This document shows, piece after piece, positions 54,925 to 62,391 of a stretch of DNA of 64,000 nucleotides. Source of the DNA: JAHJDO01 sp964437505 (lineage in GTDB: Bacteria; JAHJDO01). The DNA lies in assembly GCA_964437505.1 (NCBI GenBank), contig CAYTGU010000003.1, positions 1-64,000 of the forward strand. Reading direction: 5' to 3'. The notes beneath the pieces were generated by a model. The model made no database searches, was not told where the DNA came from, and saw nothing but the letters and a program-made list of their open reading frames with translations. Each line of letters starts with the position of its first letter. Positions within the stretch are counted from its first letter, which is position 1. Made by a program: the position numbers and the translations under genes.

Positions 54925-55539
54925 TTATTTCTCTTCACCTTTTTCAAGCTCTGTATTCCAATACGCTACATCAATAAAATGCTTCCAGCTTTCATGATGC
55001 ATAGTTTTTATATTAAAGTGCATAAGATATTGCCAGCTAGGTTCTTTAGGAAGCTTGATTAATTTCATGCCAGCCTGCCCGGGGGTTCTTCCTCCTTTGC
55101 GAAGATTGCAATTCACGCAGGAACAAACCACATTTGCCCACATGCTTTTTCCTCCAAGCACCTTGGGAATTATATGATCTATATTGAGTTCTGTAATGTC
55201 AAATTTGTGTCCACAATACTGACATATATTTTTATCCCGTTGGTAAATATTTTTTCTATTAAATTTTATAGATGAGCGAGGTAGTTTATCATAGAGTAAC
55301 AGAAGTATGACTTTAGGAATTTTTATTGTAAAGGAAATTGTGCGTACAACCTCCTCATGCTTTTCAAAAGCTGCTGAAAGACCCTTCCAATCTTCAAAAT
55401 TAAAAGAATTAAACTTTCCCTCTTCAACATCAATTACCTGAGCTTGCCCTGTATAAAGCAGGGAAAAAGCTCTTCTTGCCGTACATATATTTACAGCCTG
55501 CCACAATCTATTTAATACCAGTACGTTTGCATCTAACAT
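54925..55539 (-). CDS. HNH endonuclease family protein
   Basis: A 204-residue HNH protein. NICQYCGHKFDITELNIDHIIPKVLGGKSMWANVVCSCVNCNLRKGGRTP gives the zinc Cys pairs and the catalytic DH/N motif. The N-terminal ~85 residues (DANVLVLNRLWQAVNICTARRAFSLLYTGQAQVID) are typical of the common standalone chromosomal HNH group, whose role is unclear. A TATAAT (minus strand, 55566-55571) lies upstream. It is stable chromosomal cargo rather than an evident mobile element. Confidence 0.88.
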   Translation of the reverse strand: MLDANVLVLNRLWQAVNICTARRAFSLLYTGQAQVIDVEEGKFNSFNFEDWKGLSAAFEKHEEVVRTISFTIKIPKVILLLLYDKLPRSSIKFNRKNIYQRDKNICQYCGHKFDITELNIDHIIPKVLGGKSMWANVVCSCVNCNLRKGGRTPGQAGMKLIKLPKEPSWQYLMHFNIKTMHHESWKHFIDVAYWNTELEKGEEK

Positions 55540-55687
55540 CTTTTATCCCTGTATATTTTCAGGCTATTATACCTTAAAAAAGCGGAATTAATAATCATTT
55601 TGTTACTACTATTTCGTGTTTAACTCAAAATTCAACCTACAATATATGATGAAATAGGCTATTTAGTCAATAGAGAGAGGGAGAAAA

Positions 55688-55716
55688 TTGACAAATGCAT
55701 AGGAAAAGTATTAAAA
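55688..55716 (+). promoter_or_regulatory. Sigma-70-type promoter upstream of PP2C/Tad operon
   Basis: TTGACA (55688-55693) followed after 15-17 bp by TATTAA/TTAAAA (55709-55716). It lies ~37 bp before the PP2C start, within the otherwise gene-free 213-bp divergent spacer to the HNH gene. Confidence 0.6.
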
Positions 55717-55752
55717 TTAGTTAGTGTGGTAGACATAGGACTAAAATTAGAG

Positions 55753-56523
55753 ATGAAGTTCAGAGCATATGGCTTATCAGATCTAGGCAGAGTGCGCAAG
55801 CTAAATGAGGATAGCTTTCTGGTTAGTGATGATCTGAAGCTTTATCTTATAGCTGATGGCATGGGTGGGCATGCGGCAGGGGATGTGGCAAGTCGCAAAT
55901 CTATTGAATTAATAAAGGCCTTTATTGAACGCACAGCCAAAGACAATGATATTACCTGGCCATTTGAGATGAACCTAGAACTAGCGCCAGAGGCTAATAA
56001 GCTCATTGCAGCAGTACAGATTGCTAACAAAGAAATATACAGAATGTCATCCACTAACCCTGAGCTTAAAGGAATGGGAACAACTATAGCAGGGTTATTC
56101 ATTGCCGAGGCAAAAGGGTATGTTGTTCATGTAGGCGATAGCAGAGTATATCTAATGAGAAATGGAAGGCTGAAGCAGATTACAGAGGACCATTCATGGG
56201 TTAATGAGCAGCTTAAAGAAAAAGTAATAACAAAAGAGGAAGCTAAGCAGCATCGCTGGAAGAATGTTATTACACGAGCTCTGGGTAGTGAGAAAGAAGT
56301 TAAGATTGATCTACAGGAAGAAAATATTGTTTCTGGAGATATTTTTCTCATATGCTCTGATGGGCTGAGTGGCATGGTGGAAAGAGAGACGATGGAGGAT
56401 ATTATAAAAAAACATATAAATAACCTATCAGAAGCAGCAGAAAAGATGATAGACTATGCTAATAAAGCTGGGGGAGTTGATAACATTACGGTTATTCTTA
56501 TAAAAGCTCAAGGTAGGAATTAA
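55753..56523 (+). CDS. PP2C-family serine/threonine phosphatase
   Basis: A 256-residue PPM phosphatase of the Stp1/PrpC type. SDLGRVRKLNEDSFLV, LIADGMGGHAAGDVAS, GMGTTIAGL, HVGDSRVYLMRNG, ICSDGLSGMV and GGVDNITVILI include the metal-binding Asp residues. It removes phosphate from Ser/Thr proteins. Its stop overlaps the first pilin ATG (TAATG), so it is translationally linked to the Tad locus; the FHA domain on the CpaF fusion (phosphothreonine reader) makes a functional connection plausible. Confidence 0.92.
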   Translation: MKFRAYGLSDLGRVRKLNEDSFLVSDDLKLYLIADGMGGHAAGDVASRKSIELIKAFIERTAKDNDITWPFEMNLELAPEANKLIAAVQIANKEIYRMSSTNPELKGMGTTIAGLFIAEAKGYVVHVGDSRVYLMRNGRLKQITEDHSWVNEQLKEKVITKEEAKQHRWKNVITRALGSEKEVKIDLQEENIVSGDIFLICSDGLSGMVERETMEDIIKKHINNLSEAAEKMIDYANKAGGVDNITVILIKAQGRN

Positions 56524-56702
56524 TGGCTATAAAGCGTTTTAAAAACTTGTTCTTGGAGGAAAAGGGGCAGGCAATGACAGAGTATGTTATAGTAACAGTA
56601 ATGGGAGTTCTTTGCCTGGCAGGTTGTTTTACGATGTTTCAAAAGGCGCTAAGAACTTATTACAATAGAATCGCAAGTCTTATTAGTTTACCTATTCCAT
56701 AA
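56523..56702 (+). CDS. Flp-like small pilin/pseudopilin
   Basis: A 59-residue protein, MAIKRFKNLFLEEKGQAMTEYVIVTVMG.... The type IVb prepilin pattern G-QAMTE-Y (Glu at +5) and a hydrophobic stretch with a short C-terminal tail are present. It begins on the PP2C stop (TAATG) and precedes a second Flp gene. It is probably a minor pilin because of its longer, Cys-containing tail. Confidence 0.75.
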   Translation: MAIKRFKNLFLEEKGQAMTEYVIVTVMGVLCLAGCFTMFQKALRTYYNRIASLISLPIP

Positions 56703-56724
56703 ATGAATGAAAGGGGGTGACAAA

Positions 56725-56907
56725 ATGAAGAAGCTTAGAAACTTGATGAAAGGGATTATATTCGGAGAAGAAGGTCAGGGGATGACAGAGTATATTCTGA
56801 TAGTGGTGTTAATAGCCATTGCTGCTATAGTAGCGTTTAGGATCTTTGGCACTAAGTTAAAGAAAAAAGTTACAGACGCAGCTGATAAGTTAGAGAAAGC
56901 CGAGTAA
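56725..56907 (+). CDS. flp: Flp family type IVb pilin
   Basis: A 60-residue major-pilin candidate. KKLRNLMKGIIFGEEG-QGMTEYILIVVLIAIAAIVAF gives the cleavage site (Gly) and Glu+5/Tyr+6, with a charged Lys-rich tail. It has the strongest ribosome-binding site of the locus (AAAGGGGGTG), as expected for the main subunit. Confidence 0.88.
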   Translation: MKKLRNLMKGIIFGEEGQGMTEYILIVVLIAIAAIVAFRIFGTKLKKKVTDAADKLEKAE

Positions 56908-56915
56908 TTATCTGT

Positions 56916-57416
56916 ATGATATTTTCAGACATATTACTAATATTGCTTTTGGCAATATCGCTAACGACAGACTTGATTACGCACAAGATATATAATTGTG
57001 TGACTTTTCCTGCTGTGGCAGTAGGGCTGTCGCTTAACATTTGGAATCATGGTCTTGGGTTGACCAGCAGTATGCTGGGGCTCGCTATTGGGTTTTGTGT
57101 TTTTGCCATAGTTTTTGCTTTTGGCGGAGTAGGAGGAGGCGACGTTAAATTAATGGCTGCTGTTGGAGCTGTTGGAGGGTATCCATTTATTTTAAATGCC
57201 TGTTTTTACGGGATTCTGACAGGCGGAATATTGGCAATAGCAGTAATGATATGGAAAGGGACGTTCTGGAGAGGGCTAAAAAACATTTTTCATCTTAGTT
57301 TTAGTTTTATTATGCCCGGATTAAAAACAGAAGCTTTAAAGCCATTCAACAGCGAGAAGATTCCTTATGGAGCAGCTTTGAGTGTTGGAGTCTTTATTGC
57401 ATGGATTTTTAGATGA
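56916..57416 (+). CDS. cpaA: Prepilin peptidase CpaA/TadV
   Basis: A 166-residue A24 aspartyl protease with about six helices. The catalytic Asp residues are in TTDLITHKIYN and FGGVGGGDVKLMAAVGA. It lacks the N-methyltransferase domain of PilD, as TadV enzymes do. It cleaves the Flp-like pilins and probably the TadE-type proteins. It follows flp by 8 nt. Confidence 0.92.
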   Translation: MIFSDILLILLLAISLTTDLITHKIYNCVTFPAVAVGLSLNIWNHGLGLTSSMLGLAIGFCVFAIVFAFGGVGGGDVKLMAAVGAVGGYPFILNACFYGILTGGILAIAVMIWKGTFWRGLKNIFHLSFSFIMPGLKTEALKPFNSEKIPYGAALSVGVFIAWIFR

Positions 57417-57937
57417 GAAAATACTCTAGGCGAATAAATAACAGAGGGCAATCAATGATTGAATTTGTCATTGTTATGCCTGTTTTAATTCTCTTTGCAA
57501 TGGCTATTATGCAGCTTGCTTTGATAGCAACCGCCAATATAATGACTAATTACGCCGCGTTCTCAGCAGCGCGTTCATATTCTGTGTATAAGAATAAGGA
57601 CATAGCAAAGCGCGCTGCCAGCGTTGCTCTGATACCCATTTCACATCAATCTTCAGGAGGGGCTCTGGATTCGGCAATTTCCAAAATTCTTGAAAAAATT
57701 CCCATCCCTGAATGGGCAAACGACCTGATAGCAACGGGCCGCAGGTATTTATATGCACAAGACAATACTTCCGTCAGCCACTCGGGTAATACTACTTTTG
57801 TTAGATATAACTTTCAGCTGGATATGCCCATGGTGGGTAGAATAATGGGTAGAATAATTGGTATTCAGGATGGTGATAGATACTATCTTCCTGTTACTCA
57901 AAGCTGTAATATAAATGTGGATGCAGAATTAAAATGA
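57413..57937 (+). CDS. TadE-like pseudopilin
   Basis: A 174-residue protein with an N-terminal G-QSMIEF prepilin-like motif, a membrane helix (VIVMPVLILFAMAIMQLALIA) and a periplasmic tail with YAAFSAARSYSV, typical of TadE. It overlaps cpaA by 4 nt and the next TadE-like gene by 4 nt. Confidence 0.85.
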   Translation: MRKYSRRINNRGQSMIEFVIVMPVLILFAMAIMQLALIATANIMTNYAAFSAARSYSVYKNKDIAKRAASVALIPISHQSSGGALDSAISKILEKIPIPEWANDLIATGRRYLYAQDNTSVSHSGNTTFVRYNFQLDMPMVGRIMGRIIGIQDGDRYYLPVTQSCNINVDAELK

Positions 57938-58425
57938 GACTAATTAAGTCCAGCTGTGGTCAGGCAACAGCAGAGGCAATAATCGTCCTTCCGATTTTTA
58001 TACTCATTATGATGATTACCATCCACTTTGGCAAGGTTATGGTGGCTCAATCCAAGGTTTACATAGCAGCCAGAGAAGGAGCTTTAGCGGAAACCAGGGA
58101 TAAAGGTAAAGGAATCAGCGCTGTATTCTTTGGTCAGGGGAATGTAGATACTAATTTTAACCTGTTAGAAGAAGCAGGCTTTCCTAATATGGGTTCTTAC
58201 GTCACAAGTTTTCTCAACTGTGTAATGAAAATGGGAAGCGCGAGGATGGATGTAACGCATACTGTAAAATCAGGGCCGTTTCTCAAACCGATATTTGGCG
58301 ATGGAACAACAGTAAAGGGCAGTTGTCGTTTTCTGGGATTCTGCTTTTCCAGAACAGAGATAGTGGAATGGCTAAAGAAGGTGGCAGGAGACCTGGTCGA
58401 ATGGCTGGGGAAAATTCTTTCATAA
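57934..58425 (+). CDS. TadE/TadF-like pseudopilin
   Basis: A 163-residue protein. SSCG-QATAEAIIVLPIFILIMMITIHFG is a TadE-type N-terminus with Glu at +5; AAREGALAETRDKG follows. Pairs of such genes (tadE/tadF) are usual in Tad loci. Its stop overlaps the next ATG (TAATG). Confidence 0.82.
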   Translation: MRLIKSSCGQATAEAIIVLPIFILIMMITIHFGKVMVAQSKVYIAAREGALAETRDKGKGISAVFFGQGNVDTNFNLLEEAGFPNMGSYVTSFLNCVMKMGSARMDVTHTVKSGPFLKPIFGDGTTVKGSCRFLGFCFSRTEIVEWLKKVAGDLVEWLGKILS

Positions 58426-59381
58426 TGTTTATTAGAATTCATAAGCTTAGAAAGGATAACAGCGCACAAGCTGCTGTTTTTGCGGCGCTGATTCTTCTGG
58501 TGCTGGTTATGTTTGTAATGCTGGTTGTGGATGTGGGCCAGCTTGTAACCTGGCGCATCAGAATGCAGAATGCAGCTGATTCTGCTGCTATGGCAGGCGC
58601 AGTATGGCAGGCAAGGGGACTTAATGTAATAGCAGCTCTTAATATTGTATGGGTTCCTGCATTTATTATTGATCTTATTTCGCTCTGGTTTGGGAATCCA
58701 AATTTTTCTTGTACCACTCTAGTTCAAAAGATTCAGGATGTTATGGTGTATGCAATTCCTGTTATGGCTATTACTCAGGTAGTTACATACGGCAGAGCCA
58801 ATAAAGCAGATATAGCTGTTCCTCTGCCAACTGCTTGGGCACAGAAACTTTCGGAGATAACCAGTATAAATGATGTAAAAGGAATCTATACTGAGGCCAA
58901 ATGCTTATACGAGGAAATAAAATCGGAAGGATTAGGAGCTCTCAAGTCATCAATTATTCCATGCTGGCTGAATGCAGAGAGAATCACGGTTTTTATTTTG
59001 CCCTCCTTACCCCCTAGGGAGTTTGGACCTATGACAGGAGGAGAAGATGTCTATACCTTTGCCCTGGCATACAAGGGCTCTCAACCAGTCCTGATAGGTA
59101 GCTCTCTTCTGGGAATTAGAATACCATCTATGTACACTACAGCCAAGGCTGTTCCATATGGAGGAAGTCTTGGAGGGAAGCTTCCTGAAATTACTAGAAA
59201 AAAAGATGTTAAGTATTCAGAGAAAAAAGACAAGAAAGGCAAGACGAAGAAAGTTGAGGATGAAGGCAAGACAGAGACGTATCTGAGAGCAAAGATTTCT
59301 TTTGGTGACCTGATTCCCAAGCCAGATTACAAGGCAAAGTTTGATAAAACAGGTTTTGAAAGAATACTAATGGTGCATTAA
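58425..59381 (+). CDS. TadG-like pilus assembly protein
   Basis: A 318-residue protein. The N-terminus NSAQAAVFAALILLVLVMFVMLVVDVGQLVTWRIRMQNAADSAAMAGA is the TadG/Flp-assembly N-terminal domain (membrane helix plus AADSAAMAGA). The rest is poorly conserved, with a Lys-rich loop around residue 270. I use the ATG at 58425; earlier in-frame starts lie inside the TadE-like gene. Confidence 0.85.
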   Translation: MFIRIHKLRKDNSAQAAVFAALILLVLVMFVMLVVDVGQLVTWRIRMQNAADSAAMAGAVWQARGLNVIAALNIVWVPAFIIDLISLWFGNPNFSCTTLVQKIQDVMVYAIPVMAITQVVTYGRANKADIAVPLPTAWAQKLSEITSINDVKGIYTEAKCLYEEIKSEGLGALKSSIIPCWLNAERITVFILPSLPPREFGPMTGGEDVYTFALAYKGSQPVLIGSSLLGIRIPSMYTTAKAVPYGGSLGGKLPEITRKKDVKYSEKKDKKGKTKKVEDEGKTETYLRAKISFGDLIPKPDYKAKFDKTGFERILMVH

Positions 59382-60140
59382 ATGATAAAACACATAACAG
59401 AAATTACAGGAAAAGTTCTTCTAATAGCAATTCTGACTGTAGCTCTAACTATTTATGGATTAATAAAAGGGGGACAGGAGCACAAAGTTTATGGGCTGAT
59501 TTATGAACTGCAAAACAAGATTAATCAAAAACGTTTCAATCTTCCAGATATGATGAGAGATATGGCAGGCAAATCCTATCGTGTAAAAATTAATTCTAAG
59601 CCCGCTTTAATTGGCATGTATCATTCTTCATTATCCGTTCAAACACTAATAGAACAATTTTCAAGTGATCTGAAAATGAAGAATTTTGACGTTCAATGCA
59701 GGAAGAATATAGGCAGCGGTGAATTTATTTTGGCGAAAAAATCCAAATCACAAAATATGGGCATAGCTGTCTTGCCTATGATGGATACCAACCTCTCAGG
59801 AAGCCTCGTTTTTTGTTTAAGTTTTAAGGAATGGAGAGAATCAAATGTTGGGGAGGATTTTATCAAGGATATACCTATTTACCCACTGAATTCTGATGCG
59901 CTCAGCTTTGAGCTTGGAGTTGGAGGAGTAAATTATAAAATGCTAATGTATAAAAGCCTTGCTTCCTCAACCACACAGAAGTTCTTTTATAGGAGCCGGT
60001 TAAAAATGAATGGGTGGAAGCTGGATGATAGCGGCGATTTACTCAGCGCTCAAAAAAAGGATAATAGATGTTTGGTTGTTTTCCCGGATGAAAAGAATGA
60101 CAAAACGAATAACTATGCTACAATAATTAAAATGAGTTAA
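59382..60140 (+). CDS. Unknown membrane-anchored protein of the Tad locus
   Basis: A 252-residue protein starting right on the end of the TadG-like gene. One N-terminal helix (VLLIAILTVALTIYGLI) is followed by a soluble, probably periplasmic, beta-rich body with two roughly similar halves (SVQTLIEQFSSDLKMKNFDV and STTQKFFYRSRLKMNGWKLDD), as if duplicated. I do not recognise the family. Its place between tadG and cpaB suggests a pilus assembly role. Confidence 0.6.
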   Translation: MIKHITEITGKVLLIAILTVALTIYGLIKGGQEHKVYGLIYELQNKINQKRFNLPDMMRDMAGKSYRVKINSKPALIGMYHSSLSVQTLIEQFSSDLKMKNFDVQCRKNIGSGEFILAKKSKSQNMGIAVLPMMDTNLSGSLVFCLSFKEWRESNVGEDFIKDIPIYPLNSDALSFELGVGGVNYKMLMYKSLASSTTQKFFYRSRLKMNGWKLDDSGDLLSAQKKDNRCLVVFPDEKNDKTNNYATIIKMS

Positions 60141-60158
60141 AAACAAAAGGAGAAAGAT

Positions 60159-60995
60159 ATGCAGAATAAAGCTTCACTAATAATGGGAGTTGTCTTAGGT
60201 ATTTTAGCAATAGTCCTGGTGCACTTTTATATTCAAGGTGTTACAAGACCAATCTTTAAAGAAAAGGAGCTGGTAAACGTTCTTGTAGCAGCAAAAAATA
60301 TAAATGCCAGAGAGAAAATCTCTAAAGGAATGGTAAAAGTTTCTCAAGTACCTCGTAAGTTTAAGGATCCTAATGCATTGACTCCGGATGATATTGAGAT
60401 AATACAAGGGCAGAAGACGTTATTTTTACTAAAAAAGGGACAGCAGTTAACATGGCTCTGTCTTGGGATGGAGAAGATGGAAGGATTATCTCCGATAATA
60501 AGGCAGAAAGAGAGAGCCGTAACCATTTCTGTAGATGAAGTAACAGGGGTAGGCGGACATATCCAGCCGAATGATCATGTAGATATTGCTGCAAATTTTA
60601 CAGTGGAAGGAGGGAAAAGCGGAGCAGGGATAACAACCCTCACTCTTCTTCAGAATGTAACTGTTCTGGCTGTAGGGCTGGAAGTAGGACGCAAAAGAGT
60701 GGATATAGAGGAAACACACTCTACGTCAGCAATGCTAAGGAGAGGATATAATACTGTAACTCTCTCTTTAACGCCTCAGGAGGCGGAAATGATTATTTTT
60801 GCTCAAGCAAGAGGAAAAATAACACTTGTTCTGCGCAATCCGGAAGATTTAGAGGTAATACCAGACATGCCGAAAATCACAATGAGTTCTATTTTGCAGT
60901 TGGAGCAGGTTAAAAAGCTTACCATCCAGCGGCAGGACAGAATCAAGGTGGAAGTAATTAAGGGTGGAGTTAAAACTATTGAGCAATTTAAGTAG
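60159..60995 (+). CDS. cpaB: Flp pilus assembly protein CpaB (RcpC)
   Basis: A 278-residue protein with an N-terminal membrane helix, a SAF domain (VLVAAKNINAREKISKGMVKVSQVP) and the RcpC/CpaB region (QKERAVTISVDEVTGVGGHIQPNDHVDIA). It sits in the periplasm near the secretin. SD AAGGAG. Confidence 0.9.
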   Translation: MQNKASLIMGVVLGILAIVLVHFYIQGVTRPIFKEKELVNVLVAAKNINAREKISKGMVKVSQVPRKFKDPNALTPDDIEIIQGQKTLFLLKKGQQLTWLCLGMEKMEGLSPIIRQKERAVTISVDEVTGVGGHIQPNDHVDIAANFTVEGGKSGAGITTLTLLQNVTVLAVGLEVGRKRVDIEETHSTSAMLRRGYNTVTLSLTPQEAEMIIFAQARGKITLVLRNPEDLEVIPDMPKITMSSILQLEQVKKLTIQRQDRIKVEVIKGGVKTIEQFK

Positions 60996-61029
60996 AAATT
61001 CTAACAACAAAAACAAGGAGGATAAGAAC

Positions 61030-62388
61030 ATGAACAGTAAGCAAAGGACTAGATGGGTCGCGTTGTGCACAACGGCAATTTGTGTGCTATTTATGGGGAG
61101 CGTTGTCTACGGACAGAAGGCAATTACTGTTCCGGTTGGGCAGCAGCAGGTAGTGGACGTGAAGAAATTAGCTCGTGTTTCAGTTGGGGATGACAAGGTC
61201 GCTAATGTGCAGGTAGTTGCCAATGGTGAGCAGATAATTATTACAGGCATAAAGGTAGGAACTACGGATCTTATCACATGGAACAGTAAAGGGAAGAAAA
61301 TTACGCGCGCTATCTATGTTATTTCAAGGGATCCAAGGCAATTCGCTACAGAGATTCGTGAGTTATTGGGCGATGTAGAAGGCATAAAGGTTAAGGTGGT
61401 TGGAGGCAAAGTGCTTCTGGACGGAGCTGTTTTAACTGCTTCTGATAAACAGAGGGTGGAAAAAGTTGCTAAGGCATACCCTGAGGTAATAAATCTGGTG
61501 AAGATACGTACCGGGATTCACAATGAAATTCTGGCAGAGGAGATTAAAAAGAATATCGGCATCCCGAATGTGAATGTGAAGATAATTGGCAACAGGGTTC
61601 TTCTGAGAGGTTTTGTAGTGGGGGAAGAAGAATCCAAGGAGGTTGAAAAAATAGCAGGCGCGTTTGCTGAGAACGTTATCAATCTTCTAAAAGTAAAAAA
61701 AGTTATGATAGAAGTAGATGTCAAATTTGCAGAAATAAATGCTGTTGCAGGAAAGGATATGGGAATGAATCTGCTTGGCGGCACATTAGCCGGCGGAGCA
61801 GGCATGGCAAGTGGGGGAGGAGGCACACCCAGCTGGAATATAGGGTATAACCTGACCAAGGCGTTAAATTTTACCCATTCTAAGGGGAATGCTACTATAA
61901 GGAAGTCTTTGCATCAGTCTACATTAAGCGGCGGGGAAGCTGTTTTTGAACATGGAGGCGAAATTGGGTATAAAGTAGCAGGAAGCGGTTCTGCGGATGT
62001 TAAATGGAAGAAGTATGGAATGCTGCTCAAGGTTAAGCCGGAGGTAGACAGTTTTGGAGAGGTAACTATGCATATCAATCTTGAGGTCAGTCAGATTGAT
62101 CCTACAGTTGAGGATAGAACAGGACTTAAGGTTTATCGTTCTGAGTCTGATGTAGTTATCAAACCGGGCCAGTCAGTGGTTCTTTCAGGTGTTACAGATG
62201 TGCTTGCTACAGATTTCAAAAAGTACACTCCTGGCATAGGACAAATCCCAGTATTGGGACTGCTCTTTTCCAAAAAGCAGGCAGCAAAGGAGAAGAAGCA
62301 GATTATAGTTCTGGTAACGCCTACTACTCCTACTTTTATTCCTGCCCAAAAAACAGGAAAAGCTATGCACTTATTGCATGGAGAATAG
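61030..62388 (+). CDS. cpaC: Type II/IV secretion secretin CpaC (RcpA)
   Basis: A 452-residue outer-membrane secretin. After the signal peptide (WVALCTTAICVLFMGSVVYGQ) comes the BON/pilus-assembly N-domain (VPVGQQQVVDVKKLARVSVGDDKVANV), then two ring-building domains and the secretin core ending VVLSGVTDVLATDFKKYTPGIGQIPVLGLLFSKK. The ATG at 61030 follows AAGGAGGATAAGAAC; an upstream in-frame start lies in cpaB. It forms the Tad pilus exit pore. Confidence 0.92.
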   Translation: MNSKQRTRWVALCTTAICVLFMGSVVYGQKAITVPVGQQQVVDVKKLARVSVGDDKVANVQVVANGEQIIITGIKVGTTDLITWNSKGKKITRAIYVISRDPRQFATEIRELLGDVEGIKVKVVGGKVLLDGAVLTASDKQRVEKVAKAYPEVINLVKIRTGIHNEILAEEIKKNIGIPNVNVKIIGNRVLLRGFVVGEEESKEVEKIAGAFAENVINLLKVKKVMIEVDVKFAEINAVAGKDMGMNLLGGTLAGGAGMASGGGGTPSWNIGYNLTKALNFTHSKGNATIRKSLHQSTLSGGEAVFEHGGEIGYKVAGSGSADVKWKKYGMLLKVKPEVDSFGEVTMHINLEVSQIDPTVEDRTGLKVYRSESDVVIKPGQSVVLSGVTDVLATDFKKYTPGIGQIPVLGLLFSKKQAAKEKKQIIVLVTPTTPTFIPAQKTGKAMHLLHGE

Positions 62389-62391
62389 TGA

